A stretch of 55,330 nt of DNA from Hydrogenophaga sp. (GCF_030656115.1 NZ_JAUSOO010000028.1:1-55330), one strand, 5' to 3'; shown: positions 1 to 8,012, numbered from the stretch's first letter. Numbers and translations are program-made. Notes: generated from the sequence alone by a model not told the origin.

Positions 1-854
1 TTTTCCAGCTCGTCGATGATGCGGCCGTTGCCGCGCACCGGGCCGTCCAGCCGCTGCAGGTTGCAGTTGACCACCCAGACAAGGTTGTCCAGCTTCTCGC
101 GCGCGGCCAGCGTGAGCGCGCTCATGCTCTCGGGCTCGTCCATCTCGCCGTCGCCAAACACGCCCCAGACTTTGCGGCCTTCGCAGTTCAACAACTGCCG
201 GTGCGTGAGGTAGCGCATGAAGCGCGCGTGGTAGATCGAGCTGATGGGGCCGATGCCCATGGAGCCGGTGGGGAACTGCCAGAAATCGGGCATCAGCCAT
301 GGGTGCGGGTAGCTGGAGAGGCCGCGCGCGCCGCTGGCCGGGGCGGTGATCTCCTGGCGGTAGTGCAGCAGGTCTGCCTCGCTCAGGCGGCCTTCAAGGA
401 AGGCGCGGGCGTAGACGCCGGGCGCGCTGTGCGGCTGGAAGAACACCAGATCGCCCTGGCGGCCGGCTTTGAAGAAGTGGTTGAACCCGGTCTCGAACAG
501 ATCGGCCGCACTCGCATAGCTGGCGATGTGCCCGCCCAGTTCGCCATACGCCTGGTTGGCCCGCACCACCATGGCCAGCGCGTTCCAGCGCATCAGCGAG
601 GCCAGGCGCTCTTCCACCGCCAGGTCGCCAGGGAACGCGGGCTGGTCTTCGACCGCGATGGTGTTGATGTAGGGCGTGTTCAGCTCGGGCTGCCAGCCGA
701 TGCGCTGGCCCCGTGCCAGGCGAGAGAGATCGTCCAGTATGAAACGGACCCGGTCGGGGCCGGCGTTTTCCAGCACCGACAGGAAGGCTTCTCGCCACTC
801 CGTGGTCTCCTGAATGTCGGTATCTTTCTGGGCCGACGAAGATGGCTCATGCAT
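1..854 (-). CDS. AceE-type 2-oxoacid dehydrogenase E1, partial; likely 2-oxobutyrate-specific (MdeB-like)
   Basis: Reading the minus strand from ATG at 854 gives a 284-residue N-terminal part with no stop before the window edge. It matches homodimeric pyruvate dehydrogenase E1: a start region containing GPDRVRFILDDL, then WQPELNTPYINTI, then the thiamine-diphosphate stretch GDGEMDEPES followed by NCNLQRLDGPVRGNGRI. E1 decarboxylates a 2-oxoacid and passes the acyl group to a lipoyl E2. Housekeeping aceE normally sits with aceF and lpdA. Here it lies downstream of methionine gamma-lyase, which produces 2-oxobutyrate. In P. putida the gene next to mdeA (mdeB) encodes such an E1 homologue, so conversion of 2-oxobutyrate to propionyl-CoA is the likely role. 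The family is certain; the substrate is inferred. Its start overlaps the stop of the LysR-like gene by 8 bases. Confidence 0.88.
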   Translation of the reverse strand, partial: MHEPSSSAQKDTDIQETTEWREAFLSVLENAGPDRVRFILDDLSRLARGQRIGWQPELNTPYINTIAVEDQPAFPGDLAVEERLASLMRWNALAMVVRANQAYGELGGHIASYASAADLFETGFNHFFKAGRQGDLVFFQPHSAPGVYARAFLEGRLSEADLLHYRQEITAPASGARGLSSYPHPWLMPDFWQFPTGSMGIGPISSIYHARFMRYLTHRQLLNCEGRKVWGVFGDGEMDEPESMSALTLAAREKLDNLVWVVNCNLQRLDGPVRGNGRIIDELE

Positions 855-1122
855 GGTTGTCTGTCTCTATCAGTTGAAGGTTGGTCCGTGCAGACTGAAG
901 GCTGTGAAGTGCATCGATGGCTTTCCACCTCAGCACCTGGCCAGCTGGCGTCAGCCTTGTAGGATGGGTCGAGCGGTCCACCAAATCAGTTCCGGCCCAG
1001 TGTTCCAGTGACTTGATGTGCCTGGACAGGGTGGGCTGGGAGACATGGCGGAGTTCTGCCGCACGACTGAAACTCCGTGTCTCTGCTAGGGTGATCAGAT
1101 CTTCAAGCAATTTTGTTTCCAT
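847..1122 (-). CDS. LysR-type DNA-binding domain alone (91 aa), overlapping the aceE-like start
   Basis: METKLLEDLITLAETRSFSR is a normal LysR-family N-terminus. It continues through the winged helix (AAELRHVSQPTLSRHIKSLE) and the start of the linker helix, then stops at about residue 91. The roughly 200-residue effector-binding domain is absent. The TGA (847-849) lies inside the first codons of the aceE-like gene, so the two overlap by 8 bases and may be translationally coupled. Either a full regulator lost its C-terminus when the dehydrogenase gene was joined here, or this is a stand-alone DNA-binding or dimerising protein. The helix-turn-helix itself looks intact. I chose ATG 1122 because it matches the family start; ATG 1140 is 18 bases upstream in frame. 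Confidence 0.7.
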   Translation of the reverse strand: METKLLEDLITLAETRSFSRAAELRHVSQPTLSRHIKSLEHWAGTDLVDRSTHPTRLTPAGQVLRWKAIDALHSLQSARTNLQLIETDNHA

Positions 1123-1185
1123 ACGGATCCCTTGGATCAAGCATCAGGGAGGAAGAGAGAGTCCGCTCTTGTACTGGCCTTGTGA

Positions 1186-2358
1186 TCAATCCAGGGCCTG
1201 GGCAATGTCGTCCGTGATGTCCTTCAAGTCTTCCAGCCCGATGGACAGTCGCACCAACCCATCTTCAATACCGTGAAGGCGCCGCTGCTCGGGGGTATAC
1301 GAAGAATGGGTCATGCTGGCCGGGTGCTGGGCCAGGGTCTCGGCATCACCCAGGCTGACCGCGCGTGTCACCAGTTCCAGTGCATCCATGAAACGCTGCC
1401 CAGCCTGCAAGCCGCCCTTCAACTCGAAAGCGACCATGCCACCGAACTGCCGCATCTGACGGCAGGCCAGTTCGTGCTGGGGAAACGTGGGCAACCCGGG
1501 GAAGTGAACCACGGCCGTCTTTGGGTGCTCCTGCAGCAGCTTCGCGACCTGCATAGCACTTTGACAGTGGCGGTCCATGCGCAAGGTCAGGGTCTTGAGA
1601 CCCCGCATCACCAGGTGCGCATCTTGCGCCGACATGACGGCGCCGGTCATGTCCTTGAGGCCCTGCAGACGCACGCGCTGCGCCAGCTCCGCATCGGCAA
1701 ACACCGCCGCGCCTGCCGTCAGGTCACCATGTCCACCCAGGTACTTGGTCATGGAATGCAGCGAAACGTCGGCACCCAGGGTCAGGGGCTGCTGGAGATA
1801 GGGCGTGCAATAAGTGTTGTCCACCACCACGCGCGCCTGAACCGCATGGGCCAGCTTCGCCACTGCGGCGATGTCGGCCATGCGCATGTTGGGGTTGGCC
1901 GGTGTTTCAAAGTACACCACCCGGGTCTTCGCGTGGATCGCCTGGGCGACCTGCTCCAGATCGCTCATGTTCACATGCCGAACCGTGACGCCAAAGCGCG
2001 CCAGGCCGTGCTGCAGGAAGGCAAAGGTGCAACCGTAGAGCGTCAGATCGGCCAGTATCTCGTCGCCGGGCTCCAGCAGGGTCCACAGCGTGGAAGTCAC
2101 CGCGCCCATGCCCGATCCGAACACGACCGCAGCTGCGCCCTCTTCCAGACTGGCCAGACGGGACTCCAGCAAAGCCAGCGTGGGGTTGCTGATGCGGGTG
2201 TAGAAGTAACCCGGCTCCTCGCCGGCAAAGCAACGGCCACCATAGGCCGTGTCCGGAAAGGAGAACGTGGAGGAGGTGTAGATCGGGGGCACCAGGGCGC
2301 CGTGGTTCTCCGCCGGGTTGTATCCGAAGTGGATCGCTCGCGTGCTGAAACCGCTCAT
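1186..2358 (-). CDS. mdeA: L-methionine gamma-lyase
   Basis: This is a 390-residue PLP enzyme of the Cys/Met metabolism family. It splits L-methionine to methanethiol, ammonia and 2-oxobutyrate. Residues expected of a true methionine gamma-lyase are present: Tyr108 and Cys110 in TLYGCTFAF (the Cys116 equivalent that separates this enzyme from cystathionine enzymes), Asp180 in VVDNTYCTPY, and the PLP Lys205 in SMTKYLGGHGD. The GLKDMTGAV and SLGDAETLAQHPASMTHSSY stretches closely follow P. putida MdeA. Its ATG (2358) overlaps the OsmC-like stop (ATGA), so it is translated in the same operon. The length equals the family norm. The 2-oxobutyrate product fits the E1 gene just downstream. Confidence 0.93.
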   Translation of the reverse strand: MSGFSTRAIHFGYNPAENHGALVPPIYTSSTFSFPDTAYGGRCFAGEEPGYFYTRISNPTLALLESRLASLEEGAAAVVFGSGMGAVTSTLWTLLEPGDEILADLTLYGCTFAFLQHGLARFGVTVRHVNMSDLEQVAQAIHAKTRVVYFETPANPNMRMADIAAVAKLAHAVQARVVVDNTYCTPYLQQPLTLGADVSLHSMTKYLGGHGDLTAGAAVFADAELAQRVRLQGLKDMTGAVMSAQDAHLVMRGLKTLTLRMDRHCQSAMQVAKLLQEHPKTAVVHFPGLPTFPQHELACRQMRQFGGMVAFELKGGLQAGQRFMDALELVTRAVSLGDAETLAQHPASMTHSSYTPEQRRLHGIEDGLVRLSIGLEDLKDITDDIAQALD

Positions 2359-2894
2359 GCCAGCTCCAGCGTTCCGGACACCGGCACAGCCGTGGCCAAG
2401 GACATCGCATTGGGGCTGTGGGCCTGGGCGGCCTGGCGCAGTTGTTCGAACTGCTCGGGCGTGCCATCGCCCGCCACACGGACCACATAACGAATGCCCT
2501 GGAGCGGCACCGGGGCGCCATCGCGCGCCGAGAGGAAGCCCGCCAGATCAATCCCGCTGCGCACCTCGATCTCCAACTGTGACAGTTGCAGGCCCATGAT
2601 GGTCGCCCCCACCAGGTAGGCCACCATCAGGCAGGAGCCAAAGCCGCTGAGCAGATACTCCTGCGGATTGGGGGCGTGGTTGCTGCCGCCGAGTTGTTTG
2701 GGCTCGTCAATCAACCATGAAAAATCGCGGTTGACCGACTGGTCGCCCACCTTCATGGGCAGGGCGCTGGCCTGTGAACGGGTGCCGGACAGCCAGCGCA
2801 CCTGCACGCCGTAGGTGGCGATGCCTTGTGCGGGGTTTTGTTGGATTTCATGGGCCAGTTCGGACAGGCCGGCCGCGGGAATGCCGTTGCGCAT
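2355..2894 (-). CDS. OsmC/Ohr-family protein with a single retained cysteine
   Basis: A 179-residue protein with the OsmC-like core: GGSNHAPNPQEYLLSGFGSCLM (partial: the NPQEYLL...GFGSC block) and a C-terminal ...LRQAAQAHSPNAMSLATAVPV. OsmC/Ohr peroxidases reduce organic hydroperoxides with two cysteines. Here the first is present (GFGSC), but the position that is usually Cys in the second helix motif is Ser (AHSPN), so classical two-cysteine peroxidase chemistry is doubtful. The gene lies between the two PLP lyases, and its TGA overlaps the mdeA start. A role with methanethiol or a related sulfur compound is suggested only by this context. Family assignment is confident; function is unknown. 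Confidence 0.8.
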   Translation of the reverse strand: MRNGIPAAGLSELAHEIQQNPAQGIATYGVQVRWLSGTRSQASALPMKVGDQSVNRDFSWLIDEPKQLGGSNHAPNPQEYLLSGFGSCLMVAYLVGATIMGLQLSQLEIEVRSGIDLAGFLSARDGAPVPLQGIRYVVRVAGDGTPEQFEQLRQAAQAHSPNAMSLATAVPVSGTLELA

Positions 2895-2953
2895 AGGGAA
2901 CTCCTTGGGAATGGAAAAACAGGAAAGAGGTTGAGGCGGTGAAGCCGCTGTGA

Positions 2954-4255
2954 TCAGAGGGCGGCCAACGCCTGCTCGAGGTCGGCGATCAGGTCTTGCG
3001 GGTCTTCAATGCCGACCGACAGACGCACACAGCCGGCCGGGATGCCCAGGCGCGTGCGCTGGTCGGACGTGTAGGCGGCGTGCGAGGTGTTGTAGGGCAG
3101 GCTGACCAGCGTTTCGACGCCACCCAGACTGGTCGCCTGGCGCATGAGTTGCAAGCGATCGAGCAGCTTGAGGGCCATGGCGTCGCTTTCGACGGCAAAA
3201 GCGATCATGCCCCCCATGTTGCTCAGCAGCTTCTTGGCCAGTGCGTGGTCGGGGTGGCTGGGCAACCCCGGGTAGTGAACCTCACGAATCTTGGGGTGCT
3301 GTTGCAGGAACGTGGCGACCGCGTGTGCCCCCTCGGCGTGTGCCCGCATGCGCAGCGGCAGCGTCTTGAGGCTGCGCTCCAGGAGGAAACACGCGTGTGG
3401 ATCCAGGCAGCCGCCAAACGCCAGCAGGCGCGGCCAGATCGCGTCCATGTGTTTGCGCGCTCCCATGGCCACGCCGGCCACCAGGTCGCTGTGCCCATTG
3501 AGGTACTTGGTGCAGGAATGCACGACCACGTGGGCACCGTGTTCCAGCGGGTGCATGCCCAGCGGGGTGGTGAACGTGGCATCGACCACCAGGCGAAGAC
3601 TGTGCCGCCGGGCGAGTTCGCCGATGGCCGGCATGTCGACCACCTTGACCAAGGGGTTGGTCATGGTCTCGAAGTACAGCACCATGGTGTTGGGCTGGAT
3701 CGCCGCCTCGATCGCCGACATGTCGCGAGGATTCACATAGCTCACGGTGAAGCCCAGCGAAGGCAGCTCGTGATGGAAGAAGTTGTAGGTGCCACCATAC
3801 AGCTCGTTCGACGCCACCACGTGTGCGCCCTTGTCGAGCATGGACAGCACCGTCGCGGAAATGGCCGCCATGCCACTGGAGAATACGATCGCCGACTCGG
3901 CCCCCTCCAGCGCCGCCAGCTTCTCTTGCACCGCCCACTGGCTGGGATTGCCGTAACGGGTGTAGATGAAGCGGTCACGGGCGTAGCCTTCTTCGACGGC
4001 TCGGTATTGATCCTCGCCCAGGATGAAGGTGCTGGTCTGGTAAATCGGTGTGCCCACCGCCCCGGTGACCGGGTCGTCGTGCGTTCCCGCATGAACCGCT
4101 GTGGTGGCAGGGCGCCAGGTCGTCGAGCCGCTGCCATGCCCGCTCAAGCGCTGCGAAGGGCCGCTTTGCCGCTTGCGCCCCATTTCGTTGACCCACTTCA
4201 CCGTGCCCACGCCCGGCAGCGCCGCAGCGGGGTCACCCTTCACCAATTGCTCCAT
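2954..4255 (-). CDS. trans-sulfuration-type PLP enzyme (cystathionine lyase/synthase family)
   Basis: A 433-residue member of the Cys/Met metabolism PLP family. The PLP lysine is in SCTKYLNGHSD, the aspartate in VVDATFTTP, and the C-terminus has SLGGVETLVSLP and the ending VGIEDPQDLIADLEQAL. Where methionine gamma-lyase has Cys, this protein has Gly (ELYGGTYNFF), so it is more like a cystathionine gamma-lyase, gamma-synthase or homocysteine-type lyase; the exact reaction cannot be read off. About 45 residues precede the first conserved segment (RPATTAVHAGTHDD), so the true start may be internal, for example at MGRKRQS. It is the first gene of the minus-strand operon and diverges from the Lrp-type regulator. 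Confidence 0.85.
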   Translation of the reverse strand: MEQLVKGDPAAALPGVGTVKWVNEMGRKRQSGPSQRLSGHGSGSTTWRPATTAVHAGTHDDPVTGAVGTPIYQTSTFILGEDQYRAVEEGYARDRFIYTRYGNPSQWAVQEKLAALEGAESAIVFSSGMAAISATVLSMLDKGAHVVASNELYGGTYNFFHHELPSLGFTVSYVNPRDMSAIEAAIQPNTMVLYFETMTNPLVKVVDMPAIGELARRHSLRLVVDATFTTPLGMHPLEHGAHVVVHSCTKYLNGHSDLVAGVAMGARKHMDAIWPRLLAFGGCLDPHACFLLERSLKTLPLRMRAHAEGAHAVATFLQQHPKIREVHYPGLPSHPDHALAKKLLSNMGGMIAFAVESDAMALKLLDRLQLMRQATSLGGVETLVSLPYNTSHAAYTSDQRTRLGIPAGCVRLSVGIEDPQDLIADLEQALAAL

Positions 4256-4307
4256 GCTCTGACTCCTGTGTTGACGATGTCTGGACAGAAGTTTCGGTCC
4301 TTTGATG

Positions 4308-4323
4308 AGGCAAATAGTTGCCT
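4308..4323. promoter_or_regulatory. palindromic operator candidate 1, AGGCAA-N4-TTGCCT
   Basis: Perfect 6-bp inverted arms AGGCAA/TTGCCT with a 4-base centre (ATAG), in the gap between the divergent Lrp-type regulator and the PLP-lyase operon. The sequence around it (ATGAGGCAA) recurs 42 bases further on. Binding by the adjacent Lrp/AsnC protein is an inference from position and symmetry. Confidence 0.6.
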
Positions 4324-4349
4324 TTTGATCCTATAAAAGACATTAAATG

Positions 4350-4364
4350 AGGCAATATATGCCT
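4350..4364. promoter_or_regulatory. palindromic operator candidate 2, AGGCA-N5-TGCCT
   Basis: Second palindrome with arms AGGCA/TGCCT around ATATA, 32 bases before the regulator's GTG start. Its centre is about 41.5 bases from that of site 1, close to four helical turns, which would place both sites on the same DNA face. That is the usual geometry for Lrp-family oligomers. Confidence 0.6.
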
Positions 4365-4395
4365 TGAATTGTGATTTTTGAGGAAAGGATCAGAA

Positions 4396-4863
4396 GTGGA
4401 AACCGTGAAGCTCGATGCGACCGACCGGGCGCTCCTCTGGGCCCTGCAAAAAGACAGCCGCGTCACCATCGGTGAGCTGGCGGAAAAGGTGAACCTGTCG
4501 ACCTCGCCGTGCTGGCGGCGCGTCAAGCGGCTGGAAGAAGCTGGCTTGATCGAGGGATACACGGTGCAACTGTCCCGGCACAAACTCGGCCTGGGCGTCA
4601 CGGGTTTCGTCCAGCTTCAGATGGAAAACCACACGCCGGAAGCCGCAGCCTCGTTCGAACGCGAGGTGATCGCGTTGCCGCAGGTACTGGCTTGCCACAA
4701 CCTGTCCGGTCGCTTCGACTACCAACTCGAAGTCGTGGGTCAGGATCTGGAGAGCTTCTCGGAGTTCGTGCGCACGCGGATCCGTGCACTGCCGGGTGTT
4801 CGAGAAATCTCGACGAGCTTTTCGCTCAAAGAACTAAAGCGCTCAACCAGTCTGCCCCTATAA
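4396..4863 (+). CDS. mdeR: Lrp/AsnC-family transcriptional regulator (MdeR-like)
   Basis: A 155-residue protein. The N-terminal helix-turn-helix (KLDATDRALLWALQKDSR ... LAEKVNLSTSPCWRRVKRLEEAGLI) is followed by the RAM effector domain (HNLSGRFDYQLEVVGQDLESF). Lrp-type proteins sense amino acids and control nearby metabolic genes. In P. putida, mdeR is an Lrp homologue divergent from the methionine gamma-lyase gene and required for its expression; the layout here is the same apart from the extra genes. I start at GTG 4396 because AGGAAAGGA (4381-4389) is a strong ribosome binding site 6 bases upstream; an in-frame TTG at 4378 would sit on top of that site. It probably controls both itself and the divergent operon through the two palindromes. 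Confidence 0.88.
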   Translation: METVKLDATDRALLWALQKDSRVTIGELAEKVNLSTSPCWRRVKRLEEAGLIEGYTVQLSRHKLGLGVTGFVQLQMENHTPEAAASFEREVIALPQVLACHNLSGRFDYQLEVVGQDLESFSEFVRTRIRALPGVREISTSFSLKELKRSTSLPL

Positions 4864-5021
4864 CGTGTTCAATCTGCTGTTCATGCAGCGCCGTCGTGAA
4901 GGGTTGAGGTTGCGCGGTTTCGCCTGTCGTCGAAAGAATCGTTTGGAGGCATTTCCTCAGTACCGATTCCCTGCCGTCACGGTGAGAACGCTGACCGAAC
5001 ATTGAATGCCTGGAAACGCAG

Positions 5022-5114
5022 GCGCAGCGGTTGTTCGCATCCTCCGTTCTCGAATGACGGGTGACCACGACGAGCGACCTTCAGGCGTGCTAGGTCACCG
5101 ACAGCAACCAGCCT
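5022..5114 (+). repeat. dispersed 93-bp repeat, copy A
   Basis: Aligns without gaps to 10520-10612. Shared blocks include TTCTCGAA, GGTGACCACG, TTCAG-CGTGCT-GGTCA and a fully conserved CAGCAACCAGCCT end. The copies differ at scattered positions, so they are diverged members of a family and not a recent duplication. Non-coding; origin unknown. Confidence 0.75.
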
Positions 5115-5136
5115 CAAGCGCCTGTTGCTATTTTTT
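5103..5136 (+). terminator. possible rho-independent terminator at the end of repeat copy A
   Basis: AGCAA(C)CAG can pair with CTGTTGCT around a short loop, leaving one bulged C, and TATTTTTT follows. It would act on transcripts coming from the Lrp-type gene 240 bases upstream. The imperfect stem keeps confidence low. Confidence 0.4.
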
Positions 5137-5307
5137 GGGATGTAGTCGTTCAGTTCGATCACGTCCCTGTCAGCGTTTGTGGCTCAAATCGGGACCGGCG
5201 CCCAAACTCACATGAACCACCAGGCGGTCGCAGCAGGTGGTGGGCAGCACACAGCGGGCCTGTCAGTCGGCCTCTGCCATTGCCAACTACGCTGGCGTGC
5301 CCCGTCG

Positions 5308-5763
5308 TTAAGCATGAGAAGCGCCCCAAGCTGCGAGTAGTCCATCGAAATCCGGTGGATTCCCAACGTACTGCAGTTGTGTGTCCGATATGCAAACCCA
5401 AGCCTGTTTGCTGGAGGTCCAGATATGCCCCACAGGTACCAGCGCCCGGGCATTGTTGAGCGTGCCGGGTTTGATGCTTAAAAGCGCTGATTGACCGAGC
5501 ACCCTATGGAACAAGCGCGTACCGCAGGTGGGGCAGAAGCTGCAAACCATGCTGCGTCCAGAGGGCATGAGGCGTGTCCACTCGTTCAGTGCGCCACAAA
5601 CCAGATCAACCTCTGCTTGACGCAGCCAGAGCGCCATGCCGAAGGCGCTCGCTGACTGACGCTGGCACTCTGTGCAATGGCACACAAACACCGTGGCAGC
5701 CGTGCCCTTCACACGGTATTTCACACCGCCACATTGACACTGTCCTTCAAAGGTTTCGCTCAT
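5308..5763 (-). CDS. GFA/CENP-V domain protein
   Basis: A 151-residue single-domain protein of the GFA (glutathione-dependent formaldehyde-activating, CENP-V) family. The zinc-binding cysteines are visible: QCQCGG near residue 10, VCHCTECQRQSASAFG near 30-40, and FCPTCGTRLFHR near 95. It ends with a typical tail naming a 'W..S...W' segment and a hydrophobic stretch. Members are often annotated as formaldehyde-activating enzymes, but the specific activity is unproven for most. I start at ATG 5763 (MSETFEGQCQCGG), just before the domain; ATG 5775 is also in frame. It is a single gene with no operon partner. Confidence 0.85.
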   Translation of the reverse strand: MSETFEGQCQCGGVKYRVKGTAATVFVCHCTECQRQSASAFGMALWLRQAEVDLVCGALNEWTRLMPSGRSMVCSFCPTCGTRLFHRVLGQSALLSIKPGTLNNARALVPVGHIWTSSKQAWVCISDTQLQYVGNPPDFDGLLAAWGASHA

Positions 5764-6017
5764 GAGAAATGCCATTTTGAACTCTCGGACACCGATACCG
5801 TTTCACGAGGTTCCCGGGGACCCTCAAACGCACCTCAAGCGGCGCCGAAGTTTGGTTTTTTTGAAAGAACCACACGCCGAATGCTTATGGAGTGTCACAC
5901 ATCAGAACGTACTTTTCGCATGAGTAAAGCGCATGTTTTTGAGCCAAATATGTCGCGTGAAAATTTCTATGGATTAGATAGATTTCACACGTATCACATG
6001 CACCATGAGAATGCGAA

Positions 6018-6977
6018 ATGCCTCACAACAACACTGGTCCAGAGTTGGTAGAAATCACCGCTTCCGATGGGTACACCCTGAAGGGGGTCTGTTGGCGGCA
6101 CGAACGTCCTGATCCCAGGCGACCTGTGGTGGTGGTCAACCCCGCCACCTCGGTGTGCTGTCGCTACTACGTCCGGTTTGCCGAGTTTTTACATCACCAT
6201 GGTTTGGATGTGTTGATCTACGACTACAGGGGCATTGGCGAGTCGCGCCCAGAAACATTGCGAGGGTTCAATGTCGGCTGGATCGACTGGGGACGCTTGG
6301 ACTTCGAGGCAGCACTCCAATGGGTGAGCCACTCGATGCCTGGTCAGCCTATCCATGTGGTGGCCCACAGTGTTGGAGGTTTTCTGGTGGGACTTGCGGA
6401 GTCCAGTCACCGGATATCACGGGTTTTCACCGTGGGTGCGCAGTACGCCCATTGGCGGGACTATGCCCGCGGTCATCGCTTGCGCATGCTCTTGAAGTGG
6501 CACGTGGCCATGCCCGCCCTCACTTCGGTGTTTGGCTATTTTCCGGGCAAACGCTTGGGCTGGCTGGAAGACACGCCGAAAGGGGTGGTGCGTGACTGGA
6601 CGTCCCGCACCCCTCGGTTCGAAGACACCTGGCGCAAGGGCTCACGGGCGCTGAGCACCGATGAACGCCGAGCTTTGGTCAGAAGGTTTTCAGATATGCA
6701 GGCCGAAATACTGGCGCTGAGCCTCAGTGACGACGAGTTTGGAACCGTGGCGGCGGTACGGCGCTTGTTGGCCTACTTCTGCGGCAGCCGTCGCACCCAT
6801 CTGCATCTGCACCCTCAGGAAGTGGGTGAGACCAGAATCGGTCATTTCGCTTTTTTTCACAGCCGCTTTCAACACAGCTTGTGGCCTGTGGCGCTGGAGT
6901 GGTTGCGCCATGGACTCGTTCACCCGAATGTTCAAGGCGAGGTGAGCAGGCAATGTCCAGTTCCAGCACCTCGCTAA
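6018..6977 (+). CDS. alpha/beta hydrolase family protein
   Basis: A 319-residue alpha/beta-fold hydrolase. The segment VVVVNPATSVCCRYY contributes the oxyanion side, DVLIYDYRGIGESRP is the usual strand-turn after it, and the nucleophile elbow is HVVAHSVGG, where the serine motif is A-H-S-V-G instead of the common G-x-S-x-G. A late IGHFAFF supplies a catalytic-histidine candidate. It resembles the poorly characterised cytosolic hydrolases of the COG4757 type. There is no signal peptide or membrane helix. Upstream (5776-6017) is an AT-richer gap that probably carries the promoter. Substrate unknown. Confidence 0.8.
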   Translation: MPHNNTGPELVEITASDGYTLKGVCWRHERPDPRRPVVVVNPATSVCCRYYVRFAEFLHHHGLDVLIYDYRGIGESRPETLRGFNVGWIDWGRLDFEAALQWVSHSMPGQPIHVVAHSVGGFLVGLAESSHRISRVFTVGAQYAHWRDYARGHRLRMLLKWHVAMPALTSVFGYFPGKRLGWLEDTPKGVVRDWTSRTPRFEDTWRKGSRALSTDERRALVRRFSDMQAEILALSLSDDEFGTVAAVRRLLAYFCGSRRTHLHLHPQEVGETRIGHFAFFHSRFQHSLWPVALEWLRHGLVHPNVQGEVSRQCPVPAPR

Positions 6978-6999
6978 CTGGTAGGTCGGCGGCCTCACA

Positions 7000-7911
7000 C
7001 TACGAAGCGCCCAGAGCGGCTTGAGCACGAATCCACTCCACCACCCTGAACACTTCAGGGCTGGGGTTGGCATTGGCTTGAATCAACCAGGAGGAAGGGC
7101 CATCTTCCGGAGCTGCTCGATGTGCTTCCAGAGCAACCAGGCGGCCATCCGCCAACAAGGTATCTACCAAGGGCTTCCGTCCCAGGGCAATTCCCTGTCC
7201 AGCCATTGCGGCATGAATGGTCTGGTCATACTGATTGAACCGGAGCATGCCCTTCGGCCGGATGGCTGACCAGCCATGACCAGCCAGCCAGTCAGCCCAC
7301 TGGAGCCAAGGGCGATACGGCCCGTCAAATTCCAGCAACACCTGTCGCTCCAACTCCGCCGGGTTGTTCAGCACAGATATCCCCAGCGATGGATGGGCCA
7401 CTGGCACCACGGTTTCGCCAAACAGCAGCTCTGCCCCTGCGGGCATGGACTCGCGTTTGCCGTACCGGATGGCCAAATGGACGCCTTCAGCCTTCAGGTC
7501 AACCAGGCGATCGCTTGCCGACAAGCGGACTTCGATGTCAGGGTGTGCATCGATGAATCCCCCCAGCCGGGGCATCAGCCACAACCCCGCAAACCCGATG
7601 GGAGTGGTCAGCGTCACCACCCGTTGGTCATTGCTTCTCTTGAGCTCTCCCACCACATCCTGCAGCTGTTGAACCGCACGGTCGGCGCTGCGAAACAGCC
7701 GTTCACCTTCCGGGGTGAATGCGATGCTCCTGTGCCCCCGAACCAACAGCTTCATGCCCAGGGCTTCCTCCAAAACATGAATTTGCCGACTGACGGCCGA
7801 CTGCGTCAGGCACAGATCCTGAGCGGCCAAGGTGATGCTCATGCGCCGACCCACGGCCACAAACCCTTTGACAGCATCGAGTGAAGGCAAGCGCGTCAAA
7901 GATATTGACAT
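7000..7911 (-). CDS. LysR-type transcriptional regulator, GcvA-like
   Basis: A 303-residue, full-length LysR regulator. The helix-turn-helix is SLDAVKGFVAVGRRMSITLA followed by LCLTQSAVSRQIHVLEEALG. The effector domain starts near TLTTPIGFAGLWLMPRLGGF and includes VHLAIRYGKRE. It most resembles the GcvA/AmpR-type group. It is transcribed away from the MFS transporter operon with about 100 bases between the starts, the usual arrangement for a LysR protein controlling its divergent neighbour. The ligand is unknown but is presumably a substrate or product of the transporter/lyase operon. Confidence 0.88.
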   Translation of the reverse strand: MSISLTRLPSLDAVKGFVAVGRRMSITLAAQDLCLTQSAVSRQIHVLEEALGMKLLVRGHRSIAFTPEGERLFRSADRAVQQLQDVVGELKRSNDQRVVTLTTPIGFAGLWLMPRLGGFIDAHPDIEVRLSASDRLVDLKAEGVHLAIRYGKRESMPAGAELLFGETVVPVAHPSLGISVLNNPAELERQVLLEFDGPYRPWLQWADWLAGHGWSAIRPKGMLRFNQYDQTIHAAMAGQGIALGRKPLVDTLLADGRLVALEAHRAAPEDGPSSWLIQANANPSPEVFRVVEWIRAQAALGAS

Positions 7912-8012
7912 TCTTTTTTTGCATCCAAGTTGTTCATAAAAGTCGTTTGAAAGACGCTTGGACAGCCAGTGTAATGGGCTCTCTTTGTCAGCTCAACACA
8001 TTCACAAATCGA

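Larger units (their letters stand above)
4864..5307. other. intergenic stretch with a dispersed-repeat copy; no gene seen
   Basis: 444 bases after the Lrp-type gene. It holds the 93-bp dispersed repeat (5022-5114) and a weak terminator-like hairpin. I see no credible coding sequence: the short open frames lack ribosome binding sites or recognisable protein motifs. Confidence 0.6.

Noticed and set aside
2996..4336. Long open frame on the plus strand opposite the PLP-lyase gene
   Set aside because: It is antisense to a well-supported enzyme, lacks recognisable domains and has the His/Arg/Gln-rich composition typical of shadows in GC-rich DNA.
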